DNA of 64,000 bases from Alistipes sp. (GTDB lineage Bacteria; Bacteroidota; Bacteroidia; Bacteroidales; Rikenellaceae): the NCBI GenBank assembly GCA_017646625.1, contig JAGCMF010000030.1, forward strand, positions 1 to 64,000, in the 5' to 3' direction. A model generated the notes under the pieces. That model ran no database searches and had not been told where the DNA came from. It saw nothing but the letters and a program-made list of their open reading frames with translations. Below, piece by piece: positions 16,700 through 25,195 of this stretch. Position 1 is the first letter of the stretch. Every line of letters begins with the position of its first letter. Made by a program: the position numbers and the translations under genes.

Positions 16700-17446
16700 A
16701 TGAAACTTTTGGAAGGTAAGGTAGCCCTCGTCACAGGTGCTGGTCGTGGTATCGGCAAGGCTATAGCTGTGCGTTTTGCGCAGGAGGGTGCTAACGTAGC
16801 ATTCACAGACCTCGCGGTTAACGAGGCTGTTGAGGAGACTGTTAAGGAGCTTGAGGCTTTGGGCGTTAAGGTTAAGGCCTATGCTTCAAATGCTGCTAAC
16901 TTCGACGAGACACACGATGTTGTTAAGCAGATTGTTGAGGACTTCGGTCGCATCGACATTCTTGTCAACAACGCAGGTATCACCAAGGATGGTCTCATGA
17001 TGCGTATGTCGGAGGCGCAGTGGGATGCTGTCATCAACGTAAACCTCAAGTCGGCCTTCAACTTCATCCATGCTGTGACACCTATCATGGCGAAGCAGCG
17101 CGGTGGCTCCATCATCAACATGTCATCAGTAGTAGGTGTTAGTGGCAACGCTGGTCAGTGTAACTACTCTGCCTCAAAGGCTGGTATGATTGGTCTTGCC
17201 AAGTCTATCGCTAAAGAGATGGGTCCTCGTGGCATCCGTGCTAACTGCATCGCCCCCGGCTTCATCATCACCGAGATGACCAACCAGCTCTCACAGGAGA
17301 TCAAGGATCAGTGGGCACAGCAGATTCCTATGCGTCGTGGTGGCACCCCCGAGGATGTTGCCAACGTAGCTCTATTCCTTGCGTCAGACCTTTCATCATA
17401 TGTTAGCGGACAGACTATCCACTGTTGTGGTGCCATGAACTGCTAA
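16700..17446 (+). CDS. fabG: 3-oxoacyl-ACP reductase
   Basis: 248-aa short-chain dehydrogenase. The NADPH motif TGAGRGIGKA (~12-21), NNAG (~89) and catalytic Ser-Tyr-Lys (SSVVG ... YSASKAG, ~139/152/156) are present. It reduces the 3-keto product of FabF/FabH. The C-terminus IHCCGAMNC is slightly unusual compared with the common VNGGM ending. The tandem structured repeats begin 8 bp after its stop codon. Confidence 0.95.
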   Translation: MKLLEGKVALVTGAGRGIGKAIAVRFAQEGANVAFTDLAVNEAVEETVKELEALGVKVKAYASNAANFDETHDVVKQIVEDFGRIDILVNNAGITKDGLMMRMSEAQWDAVINVNLKSAFNFIHAVTPIMAKQRGGSIINMSSVVGVSGNAGQCNYSASKAGMIGLAKSIAKEMGPRGIRANCIAPGFIITEMTNQLSQEIKDQWAQQIPMRRGGTPEDVANVALFLASDLSSYVSGQTIHCCGAMNC

Positions 17447-17453
17447 ATTTTTG

Positions 17454-18123
17454 GTGATAAGCAGCAATCTGCAACGCTTCAATCAAATCCCTGAATGGGA
17501 CGTACCTTCAAGTACTACCCATCCGGGCTAATTTCATGTCGAGACCAAGCCTGACCACTTCTAACAAAAAATTCTGTCTTTTTGGTGATAAGCAGCAATC
17601 TGCAACGCTTCAATCAAATCCCTGAATGGGACGTACTCAAGTACTACCCATCCAGGGATTTTTCATGTCAGCGTCACATCTTACTACTTCTAACCAAAAA
17701 TTCTGTCTTTTTTGTGATAAGCGGTCATCCTCGACCTCTCAATCATTAGCCTGAATGGGACGTACGTCAAGTACTACCCATCCATGCTAATTTCATGTCG
17801 AGGCCAAGCCTGACCACTTCTAACAAAAAAATGTGATAAGGCAGACATCTACTTCTGCTAACAAAAAGTGCCGTCAATAGGACGTACGTCAAGTACTACC
17901 TATCGACGGCATTTTTGCCGAGCATTGTATCTGCAGCCTTCTAACCAATTTTTTATTTTTGGTGATAAGCAGCAATCTGCAACGCTTCAATCAAATCCCT
18001 GAATGGGATGTACCTTCAAGTACTACCCATCCAGGGATTTTTCATGTCAGCGTCACATCTTACCACTTCTAACCAAAAATTTTGTCTTATTGGTGATAAG
18101 GCAGACATCTACTTCTGCTAACA
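17454..18123 (+). repeat. Family 2 tandem array: five complete and one partial structured ~112-bp unit
   Basis: Units are at 17454-17565, 17585-17694, 17714-17824, 17833-17945 and 17962-18073, plus a partial one at 18093-18123, at a 119-131 bp period. Each begins GTGATAAG and ends CTTCTAAC or GCCTTCTAAC. In several units the flanks pair with each other (e.g. TTTTTGGT/ACCAAAAA). Inside are a small first hairpin (GCAG/CTGC or GCAGA/TCTGC), a long central hairpin with tip GGGACGTAC...GTACTACCC and variable base (CCCTG/CAGGG, TGCCGTC/GACGGCA), a T-run, and often a third hairpin. The array fills the space between fabG and the convergent gene at 18155. It could be a stacked terminator, a mobile repeat or a structured RNA. 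Confidence 0.85.
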
Positions 18124-18154
18124 AAAAACTGTTAGTGGTAAGTAGTCCTCTGAA

Positions 18155-18865
18155 CTATTTTGCCATGCGGAGGGCGTTGACAAAGTCGGGGAACTCATGC
18201 CATAGTGGCTCGGTGAGGAGCCACCACTCCCTTGCCTCGGCAGACTGCGAGGGGCGGTTGGAGCCTATATCCTTAAGGTACGCCTCATCCGCGGGGTGTT
18301 CATCTACGATGAGCTCCTCCCAGTAGGCCTTATGTCGTGCCTTAAGCGTAGCGAGCAGCTTGCCATCGAGCCTCTTATCTCGGCGCTGCGAGGCCCACAG
18401 CTGTGCCACGACAGCCTCGGCAGACTTATCCGTAAGGTCGATGGTTATATCCTCATATGCCTCCCACTCCTCGGTGGCTACGTAGCATAATGCCAGGAGG
18501 TTGATGGCCTCGAAGTGGTCCTCGGGGTCGCAGTCGAGGAGCATCTCAAGCTGTGCCATGGTCATCTCCACATCGCCGATGCGGAAGTGGTCTACAGCAG
18601 AGCCATATAGTATAGACATTGCGGCGCGGCTATTGGCATGCTCCCAGCGCAGTGGCATAACCTCCTCCTCGAGGAGTATGTCGGCAAGGTGCTGGAAGGC
18701 GGCATATCGTATCTCGCACGCCTCATCGTAGCGTGCCTCCCTCACGAGGCTCTCCACGTCATTCAGGTGGCGCACAAAGTCGTAGTCGCCACGTCCCTCC
18801 AGCTCGAAGGTCTGGTCGGGAGTAGGGTTGAATATAGGTCTATTATGTGACATTGTCCCCATCAT
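18155..18865 (-). CDS. Conserved-looking hypothetical protein, TPR-like
   Basis: 236 aa, acidic and helical, rich in paired helices (EAINLLALCYVATEEWEAYE, MTMAQLEMLLDCDPEDHF), reminiscent of tetratricopeptide-type repeats. No signal peptide, so cytoplasmic. It starts 12 bp after the pullulanase stop and is probably cotranscribed. An alternative start (MSHNR) lies four codons in. No function is recognised. Confidence 0.75.
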   Translation of the reverse strand: MMGTMSHNRPIFNPTPDQTFELEGRGDYDFVRHLNDVESLVREARYDEACEIRYAAFQHLADILLEEEVMPLRWEHANSRAAMSILYGSAVDHFRIGDVEMTMAQLEMLLDCDPEDHFEAINLLALCYVATEEWEAYEDITIDLTDKSAEAVVAQLWASQRRDKRLDGKLLATLKARHKAYWEELIVDEHPADEAYLKDIGSNRPSQSAEAREWWLLTEPLWHEFPDFVNALRMAK

Positions 18866-18877
18866 TAGTTATCACTA

Positions 18878-20851
18878 TTAACGCTGTGCGAGTATCACGC
18901 CCGAGATGGGTGCCACCTCTATACATCCTGCGCTACCATCGTAGTTGCCTATGCCGCGTGGCATGATAACATCGCCATCCGCAATCCACTTATAGTTGCC
19001 TGCGGGAATCTCGAAGGTTACACTCTCGCGTGATCCGTTCATCAGCACCACGATGCTCTCTGCCTCGTCTATGCCCTCAAGGTCGTGGAGGATGAAGCCC
19101 ACGGCGGCATCATTGTCGCACTCTATGAATGTTAGGTGCTGGCGCACAGCCTCGGCGCTACCGAGAGAGAATGCGGGGTGTGCCTTACGCATGGCAATAA
19201 GGCCACGCACATACTCCACAAGGTCACGATACTCATACTTAAGTGACCAGTCTATGGCGTTATACTTATCAGGCATGTTGTATGTATTCTTCTCGCCGAG
19301 CTTCGTGCGATACATCTCCTCGCCACAGAAGATGAATGGTATGCCCTGTGAGGTGAATACGCCGAAGTGTGCGAGCTTTGCCATGCGTAGTCTCTCCTCT
19401 TCCGATGCCTCGGGGCTCAAGTGCTCGAGTCTGTCGCGTAGGTTATGGTCGTCGTGGCATGTAACATAGCTTATATGCTGCAGTGGTGATGCGCACCAAG
19501 GCTCCTCGCTGTAGTCCACCTGTGGGTGCTCCACGCCGCCCACGATGCCGAACATGAGGCCTGCCTTGTTGCCCTCAACGCCATGTATGAAGCCTCCCTG
19601 TGATAGGTCGAGGGTGCCACGTAGGGCGTTGCGTATGTCGTCAGAGAAGGCGCCCACACCCTCCATGCGGTATGTGTAGCGCTTGAAGGCGAGCTTCGAC
19701 TCGTCGTAGAGGGGTGCTGCGGCAGCCCAGCCCTCGCCATAGAGCAAGATGTTGGGGTTTATGGCCTCCAGGCGTTCGCGTATAAGGTTCATCGTCTCGA
19801 TGTCGTGTATGGCCATGAGGTCGAAGCGGAAGCCGTCGATGTGGTACTCGCGCACCCAGTACTCCAGCGACTCGACCATATACTTACGCATCATAGGCTT
19901 CTCGCTGGCTGTCTCGTTGCCACAACCCGAGCCGTCGGCGAATGTGCCATCCTCGCGCATGCGGTAGAAGTAGCCAGGCACTGTAAGCTCGAAGCCGCAG
20001 TTCTCGGTGAGTGTCGTGTGGTTATATACCACGTCGAGCACCACGGCCAGGCCAGCGTTGTGCATAGCCTGCACGAGGGTCTTAAGCTCACGTATGCGTG
20101 CCTCGGGGTCTGCGGGGTCTGTTGAGTATGTACCCTCGGGGGCGTTGTAGTTCTTTGGCTCATAGCCCCAGTTATACTGCTCTGTAGGCTTCGACTCATC
20201 TATAGAGCCGAAGTCGGCGGTGGGGAGCAGGTGTACGTGTGTGACACCCATCTCCACGAGGTGGTCGAGGGCTGTTGCGAGACCCTCGCGTGAGTGTGTA
20301 CCACGTTCTGCCATGCCGAGGTACTTACCGGGGTGCTCTACGCCTGCCGAGGCGTGGGCTGTCATGTCGCGGTAGTGCATCTCGTAAATCACTATCTCCG
20401 AGCTCTTCACCTTGCGGTACTTATCTCTCTCCCAGCCCTCGGGGTCTGTGCTGCGCATGTCGATGATGGCGCCACGGTTGCCATTTACATCGAGGGCGCG
20501 TGCGAAGATGCCGGCGGTCTCCTTGAGGGTCTTACCCTCCACTGTCACCTGGAATGTGTAGTACATGCCTCTCTTGTCGCCATGTACCTCTGCGCACCAC
20601 AGGCCGCAGTCACCTGCACTCATCTCTGTCTCGAGGTCTATCTCCTCGCCACGGTATAGGCGTAGCACAACTCTCTCGGCTGTTGGTGCCCACACCTCGA
20701 ATGTTGTGCCCTCGGGTGTGTAGCTCATCTCCATTATAGGCTTCTGGGGTATCCCCTCGTCGAGGTCTGTGCCTCTCTTGTCGTCGCACGATAGCATAGT
20801 TACGGCAGTGATGATAGCAATGCTGTGTAGTAGTAATTGCTTGATTTTCAT
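18878..20851 (-). CDS. pulA: Type I pullulanase lipoprotein (GH13)
   Basis: 657 aa with lipobox TMLSC, so surface- or periplasm-anchored. An N-terminal CBM48-like region (~35-125) precedes the GH13 barrel: VVLDVVYNHT, catalytic Asp in GFRFDLMA (~346), acid/base Glu in LYGEGWAA (~371) and transition-state Asp in TCHDDHN (~466). It hydrolyses alpha-1,6 branches of pullulan, glycogen or starch. It stands outside a Sus-like cluster, followed only by the hypothetical 18155-18865 gene. Confidence 0.93.
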   Translation of the reverse strand: MKIKQLLLHSIAIITAVTMLSCDDKRGTDLDEGIPQKPIMEMSYTPEGTTFEVWAPTAERVVLRLYRGEEIDLETEMSAGDCGLWCAEVHGDKRGMYYTFQVTVEGKTLKETAGIFARALDVNGNRGAIIDMRSTDPEGWERDKYRKVKSSEIVIYEMHYRDMTAHASAGVEHPGKYLGMAERGTHSREGLATALDHLVEMGVTHVHLLPTADFGSIDESKPTEQYNWGYEPKNYNAPEGTYSTDPADPEARIRELKTLVQAMHNAGLAVVLDVVYNHTTLTENCGFELTVPGYFYRMREDGTFADGSGCGNETASEKPMMRKYMVESLEYWVREYHIDGFRFDLMAIHDIETMNLIRERLEAINPNILLYGEGWAAAAPLYDESKLAFKRYTYRMEGVGAFSDDIRNALRGTLDLSQGGFIHGVEGNKAGLMFGIVGGVEHPQVDYSEEPWCASPLQHISYVTCHDDHNLRDRLEHLSPEASEEERLRMAKLAHFGVFTSQGIPFIFCGEEMYRTKLGEKNTYNMPDKYNAIDWSLKYEYRDLVEYVRGLIAMRKAHPAFSLGSAEAVRQHLTFIECDNDAAVGFILHDLEGIDEAESIVVLMNGSRESVTFEIPAGNYKWIADGDVIMPRGIGNYDGSAGCIEVAPISGVILAQR

Positions 20852-20945
20852 GGTAGTGTATATTTTATTGTTTTATCTCTGCGATGCTCCTTCGCCCCCA
20901 GGTGTGAGCACCATGGTGCTGTGATGTAGGGTATGTAGCGTACTA

Positions 20946-20953
20946 CAAATGTA
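20946..20953 (-). promoter_or_regulatory. -7 box of the pullulanase gene
   Basis: TACATTTG on the minus strand, ~95 nt upstream of the start codon. The rest of the 257-bp divergent gap contains a weak plus-strand box TACCTTTA (21049-21056) for the next gene. Confidence 0.6.
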
Positions 20954-21108
20954 CAAATTTTTTGGTAATTACAACCATATGGGGCTCTATTTACCACCCT
21001 GGGCATAACCTTTTCGTGTTTAGATGCTCTCTATTTATTTTTTTTTGCTACCTTTACACCGCTAAATGGTGTGGGGCATGTGCCTCGCAATATATTGTAT
21101 TATAGATT

Positions 21109-21771
21109 ATGAAGAAGGGTATCATTCTTATACTTATGTCGATGTTTGTGGCACTTCCAGCCATGGCATCACTCCCTGCGGGTAGCTATGACGAGGAGTT
21201 ATATGGTCGTGATAAGGTTGCCAGCACCGTAAAGCCACAGGTAGAGATTAACGCTGGTTACATCACTGGTGGTAAGCTCTCTACGCGTAACTATGGCAAG
21301 CTGCAGACAAACCTCTCGCGCCCCTATGTAGATGTCATTGCTGGTATGCGTCTTGGTGAGTTTCTCTTTGCGGGTGTTGGCGTGGGTGTGCAGTATGCCT
21401 ATGCCGAGTGTAAGCTTATAGGGTTGGCGCACGACATCACGGATGTGGCGGCGCCCGACACATGGGGCATGGTGAGCATACCTATATATGCCAATGTCAA
21501 GGGTTATATCCCCACACGCATCGTCGTCAAGCCCTATATCTCGGTGAGCCTCGGTGGCCATGTTGTTGCCGCCTCTAACTTCAGCAAGGAGGGTTGTGGT
21601 AAGATCAATGGTGGTCTGATGATGAAGTTTGGTGCTGGTCTCAAGATCTCCAAGTTCAACTTTGGTCTTGGTATGGCATCCCAGAATATAGAGTGGGTTA
21701 ATCCCGAGGGTGTAACACTCTTCAAGGCGGGTAATAACGCCTTCTATATCGAGGCGGGTGTGGCGTTCTAG
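21109..21771 (+). CDS. Outer-membrane beta-barrel-like protein
   Basis: 220 aa with a Sec signal (MKKGIILILMSMFVALPAMA). The mature part alternates strand-like segments (VEINAGYITGG, YVDVIAGMRLGEFLFAGVG, KPYISVSLGGHVVAAS) and ends FYIEAGVAF, with the terminal Phe typical of outer-membrane barrels. Porin-like or lipocalin-like function cannot be told apart. It resembles the protein at 24536-25162 in design only. Confidence 0.78.
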   Translation: MKKGIILILMSMFVALPAMASLPAGSYDEELYGRDKVASTVKPQVEINAGYITGGKLSTRNYGKLQTNLSRPYVDVIAGMRLGEFLFAGVGVGVQYAYAECKLIGLAHDITDVAAPDTWGMVSIPIYANVKGYIPTRIVVKPYISVSLGGHVVAASNFSKEGCGKINGGLMMKFGAGLKISKFNFGLGMASQNIEWVNPEGVTLFKAGNNAFYIEAGVAF

Positions 21772-21784
21772 TGCTGTCAAGGAA

Positions 21785-21837
21785 GAGGTTAAGGAGTTTA
21801 AGGAGATTAAGGAATTTAAGGATAGTCCCTAAATTCC
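21785..21837 (+). repeat. Four 9-bp purine-rich tandem repeats and a hairpin
   Basis: Four GARNTTAAG-type 9-mers (21785-21820) run into an imperfect hairpin GGAATTTA/TAAATTCC (21812-21836). It lies just after the barrel gene stop and probably acts as its 3' processing or termination structure. Confidence 0.6.
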
Positions 21838-21869
21838 CTAATTTCCCTACTCACTCTACTCTCCATAAC

Positions 21870-21907
21870 AAAAAATGGGGCTGACTAAAAAGTAAATTAG
21901 TCAGCCC
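21870..21907 (-). terminator. Terminator paired with foldback repeat B
   Basis: Minus-strand stem GGGCTGACT/AGTCAGCCC followed by CCATTTTTTG; placed to end aspartokinase transcripts. Confidence 0.75.
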
Positions 21908-21921
21908 TTCATATGTTAGGA

Positions 21922-22037
21922 GAGTGAATAAAAAGATGTAGTTTTAGGCTTGCGAAGCCCGAAAAAGCGGAGTTTACTGTGCGTAAATGAGCATTTTGAG
22001 GGCAAGCGTAACGACAAAATACACTTTTTATTCACTC
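21922..22037. repeat. Family 1 foldback repeat, copy B (116 bp, inverted orientation)
   Basis: Same 14-bp terminal inverted repeats as copy A and the same length, but the internal asymmetric part is reversed. It lies between the convergent barrel and aspartokinase genes. Its flank (CTAACATATGAAGGGCTGAC on the minus strand) gives the uninterrupted arrangement used to date the IS insertion next to copy D. Confidence 0.9.
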
Positions 22038-22047
22038 TCATTCTCAT

Positions 22048-23310
22048 TTATTCCTCCTCGTTGGTTCTTACGAAGCGCAGCGAGTGGGGTGTTGTCTGCT
22101 TGATTATTATGCGCTTGTCGAAGGCGTAACGGTGGTATAGCTCCTCGTTGTAGTAGCGTATTGTCACCAACACCACGTCGTCACTCTTCTCCACGTCGAA
22201 GCCCTCGGCACGTAGCTCCGAGATGGCGTCGTCGATGTGCCACGACGCATCGACACACATATATAGGTTTACTGCCGAGTTATGCACAAGGTTTGTGCGT
22301 ATGCGGTGGCTGTCGAGGGTGCTGAATACCTTTGCGAACTTCTCCTCGAGCACAAACGATAGGTCGCGTGAGTGCAGGTTGAGGAGCACCTGGTTGCTCT
22401 TCTGAATCATTATAGGCTCGTAGGCACGTTCCACATCGCCCGTAATCACCGAGCCCGAGGCGTGCTTATTACCAAAGGGGCGAACATATAGAGGTATGTT
22501 CTTCTGCTCCAGAGGCTTGATGGTCTTGGGGTGGATGATTTGTGCACCGCTATATGCCATCTCTATGGTATCTGTGTAGTTTAGTCTCTCAATCTTCTTG
22601 GCGTCGGGGAATATCTTTGGGTCGGCATTGAGTATGCCGTCTACATCCTTCCACACACTCATCGACTCGGCATCGAGCACATGTGCCACTATTGCTGCCG
22701 AGTAGTCCGAGCCCTCACGGCCGAGGGTTGTTGTTGTGCCATCGGGTGCTCCGCCAATGAATCCCTGTCCGACGAATACCGACACTGTGCTACCCTCAAT
22801 CTCGCGCTTCAGGCGCACGGCGGTAGCCTCGATGTTCACGTTGGCATCCTTATGTCGCTGCTCGGTGAGGAAGGCGCGGCGCATATCTATCCACTTATTC
22901 TCCACGCCATGGCCATTCAGGTAGTTCGATATTATCGTTGTAGAGACGAGCTCGCCGAAGGCTACGATGGTGTCGTACCACAACTCGGCATCCGAGGCGC
23001 GGTATATGGTGTTACGCACTATGTTGCGTAGCTGCTCGAAAAGGGTGTCTACCTGCTCTATTGTCTTGTCAGCACCGAGCAGCTCATCGATTATTGTGCG
23101 GTGGTATTGATAGCTTTGGTCTATGCGTTGCATAGCCAACTCTTCGTCGCCCTGCTGCATGGCGGCAAAGACACCCTCGAGGGCATTTGTTGTCTTGCCC
23201 ATTGCCGAGACAATGATGAAGAGGTTGTTCTCATCCTTGACTATGTCGAGGAGGTTACGCACGCCAGCGGCATCTTTGACCGAGGCACCACCAAATTTAT
23301 ATACTTTCAT
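22048..23310 (-). CDS. Aspartate kinase
   Basis: 420 aa, monofunctional. The ATP-binding start MKVYKFGGASVKDA, the region VSAMGKTTNAL and TTTLGREGSDYSAA are characteristic. The C-terminal ~120 residues form a regulatory ACT-like region. It catalyses the first step to lysine, methionine, threonine and diaminopimelate. It is not fused to homoserine dehydrogenase and no pathway neighbours are present, so I do not assign lysC or thrA. Own promoter box at 23349-23356. Confidence 0.93.
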   Translation of the reverse strand: MKVYKFGGASVKDAAGVRNLLDIVKDENNLFIIVSAMGKTTNALEGVFAAMQQGDEELAMQRIDQSYQYHRTIIDELLGADKTIEQVDTLFEQLRNIVRNTIYRASDAELWYDTIVAFGELVSTTIISNYLNGHGVENKWIDMRRAFLTEQRHKDANVNIEATAVRLKREIEGSTVSVFVGQGFIGGAPDGTTTTLGREGSDYSAAIVAHVLDAESMSVWKDVDGILNADPKIFPDAKKIERLNYTDTIEMAYSGAQIIHPKTIKPLEQKNIPLYVRPFGNKHASGSVITGDVERAYEPIMIQKSNQVLLNLHSRDLSFVLEEKFAKVFSTLDSHRIRTNLVHNSAVNLYMCVDASWHIDDAISELRAEGFDVEKSDDVVLVTIRYYNEELYHRYAFDKRIIIKQTTPHSLRFVRTNEEE

Positions 23311-23348
23311 CTCGTTTTATGCGTTATTAATAGTAATATTTATGACCA

Positions 23349-23356
23349 CAAATGTA
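23349..23356 (-). promoter_or_regulatory. -7 box of the aspartokinase gene
   Basis: TACATTTG on the minus strand, ~39 nt before the start codon. Confidence 0.6.
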
Positions 23357-23451
23357 TTAAAAAATATCCACATTGCGTAGTGTGTGAGTGTTAATTCGCG
23401 TTGAGGTGTGTAAAAATCCGTTATAAGGGCGAATAATGCCAATAAAAATAG

Positions 23452-23459
23452 TATATTTG
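23452..23459 (+). promoter_or_regulatory. -7 box of galE
   Basis: TATATTTG, 21 nt before the ATG at 23481, so the leader would be very short. Confidence 0.6.
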
Positions 23460-23480
23460 TAGTCTGAAAAATTGTATATT

Positions 23481-24509
23481 ATGAATAGGAGAGTACTTGT
23501 TGCCGGTGGTGCAGGATATATAGGCTCACACACCACTGTTGAGCTCATAGCTGCAGGCTATGATGTCATCGTCGTAGATAACTTCTCGAATAGCGATGCT
23601 TCGTCGTTGGAGGGTATTCAGCGCATAACAGGTGTCATGCCCACATTCATCGAGGCTGACTGCTGCGATAAGGAGGCTATGCGTAGGGTGTTTGAGGCCC
23701 ACGACTTCGACTCGGTTATTCACTTTGCGGCATTCAAGGCTGTGGGTGAGTCTGTTGCCGAGCCCATGAAGTACTACCGTAATAACCTTCTGTCGCTTCT
23801 CAACATCCTCGAGCTTATGAGGGAGTATGGCAGGAGGAATGTTGTATTCTCGAGCTCGGCAACGGTATATGGCGATGCCGATGTGCTACCCGTTACGGAG
23901 ATGACACCCCGCAAGCCTGCCACCTCGCCCTATGGCAATACGAAGCAGATGTCGGAGGATATACTCCGCGACATGGTGCATGCCACAGAGGGCCTCCAGG
24001 GTATAGCGTTGCGCTACTTCAACCCTATAGGTGCGCATCCGAGTGCGCATATAGGTGAGCTGCCACGCGGTGTGCCTAACAACCTTGTGCCCTACATCAC
24101 GCAGACGGCGGCGGGCGTACGTGAGTGCTTGAGCATCTTTGGCGACGACTATCCTACGCCCGATGGCTCATGCCTACGCGACTATATCGACATTGTGGAC
24201 CTTGCACGTGCTCATGTTCTGGCCATAGGTCGCATGGTCGAGGGTCGCAGCAAGGCGCGCTACGAGGTCTTCAACGTCGGCACAGGCCGCCCCGTGTCGG
24301 TCTTCGAGCTCGTCAAGGGCTTCGAGCAGGCCAACGACCTTAAGCTAAACTACCGTGTTGCGGCACGTCGTGAGGGAGATGTGACAGCCATATGGGCCGA
24401 TACGACTCTTGCGAATGAGGAGCTCGGCTGGCATGCCGAACGAGAGCTCTGCGACACGCTACGTGCAGCATGGGCATGGGAGTGTAGTGTGCGTGGCATA
24501 GATAGATAG
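23481..24509 (+). CDS. galE: UDP-glucose 4-epimerase
   Basis: 342 aa from ATG 23481 (an in-frame TTG 9 bp upstream is less likely). Extended SDR enzyme with NAD motif GGAGYIGSHT at the N-terminus, the Ser of SSSATVYGD and the YxxxK pair in YGNTKQ, and the substrate-loop ALRYFNPIGAHPS. It interconverts UDP-glucose and UDP-galactose for polysaccharide synthesis. The barrel gene follows after 26 bp. Confidence 0.95.
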   Translation: MNRRVLVAGGAGYIGSHTTVELIAAGYDVIVVDNFSNSDASSLEGIQRITGVMPTFIEADCCDKEAMRRVFEAHDFDSVIHFAAFKAVGESVAEPMKYYRNNLLSLLNILELMREYGRRNVVFSSSATVYGDADVLPVTEMTPRKPATSPYGNTKQMSEDILRDMVHATEGLQGIALRYFNPIGAHPSAHIGELPRGVPNNLVPYITQTAAGVRECLSIFGDDYPTPDGSCLRDYIDIVDLARAHVLAIGRMVEGRSKARYEVFNVGTGRPVSVFELVKGFEQANDLKLNYRVAARREGDVTAIWADTTLANEELGWHAERELCDTLRAAWAWECSVRGIDR

Positions 24510-24535
24510 TGAAATATAAAGAGTTAATGGTATAT

Positions 24536-25162
24536 ATGAAGAGATTAATACTTTTGGCACTCATGCTCATCATGGTTGTGCCAGCTGCCGAGGCAAAGCG
24601 TCGTGAGACTCCCGAGGAGATAGAACGTAAGACCCGCCACTATGAGGGCTGGGAGTGGGGTGCTGCGGGCCGCTTCAGCCTTGTATTCTACGACATGGAG
24701 TATATGCGCATCATGAAGCAGACGCCTGTTGTCGACTATACGAGTCAGGCGAAGCTCGGTGGTAACGTGCTGCTCAATGGCGGTTACTTCATCAACAACA
24801 ACTGGAGGGTGGGTCTCGAGCTCGGCGCACAGATACAGTATAACTATACTGCTGTGCCCATCTATGCCACTGCGCACTACTTCTATGGCAAGCGTAAGAA
24901 CTGCCTCTTCAACTTCCTCAACCTCGGTACTAATGTGCTCTTCAACAAGGGTGTGCGCTTTGGTGCTACGGGAGCTGGTGGTGTAGGTGTACGTCTTCAG
25001 TCGCCCGATAGCGACCATAAGTTCGACATCATGATTGGCTACCAGGCCATCATGCTCAACCCACGTCCCGTTATCAAGGAGCCATACTGCTATAGTCCCA
25101 AGGATGTAAACCGCAAGGTTCTCAACCAGTCGGTCTTCATCGGTATAGGCGTAAACTTCTAA
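24536..25162 (+). CDS. Small secreted barrel-like protein
   Basis: 208 aa from MKRLILLALML (an in-frame GTG at 24509 lacks a signal). A signal peptide ends near PAAEA. The mature part shows strand-turn patterns (VGLELGAQIQYNYT, GATGAGGVGVRLQ, FIGIGVNF with terminal Phe), consistent with an outer-membrane barrel. Function unknown. Probably cotranscribed with galE and the downstream channel gene. Confidence 0.75.
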   Translation: MKRLILLALMLIMVVPAAEAKRRETPEEIERKTRHYEGWEWGAAGRFSLVFYDMEYMRIMKQTPVVDYTSQAKLGGNVLLNGGYFINNNWRVGLELGAQIQYNYTAVPIYATAHYFYGKRKNCLFNFLNLGTNVLFNKGVRFGATGAGGVGVRLQSPDSDHKFDIMIGYQAIMLNPRPVIKEPYCYSPKDVNRKVLNQSVFIGIGVNF

Positions 25163-25195
25163 TAATGGTGCCTGTGGCACATAATATAGTAGCGG

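Noticed and set aside
17493..18093. Short peptides starting at the ATGGGACGTAC of each family 2 unit
   Set aside because: Loop lengths differ by 1-2 nt between units (CCTTCA, TCA, GTCA), so the reading frames diverge immediately and no peptide is conserved.
17454..18123. CRISPR-like array
   Set aside because: Regular spacing but period ~130 bp, repeats and intervening sequence belong to one folded unit, no spacer-like unique segments of constant length and no cas genes.
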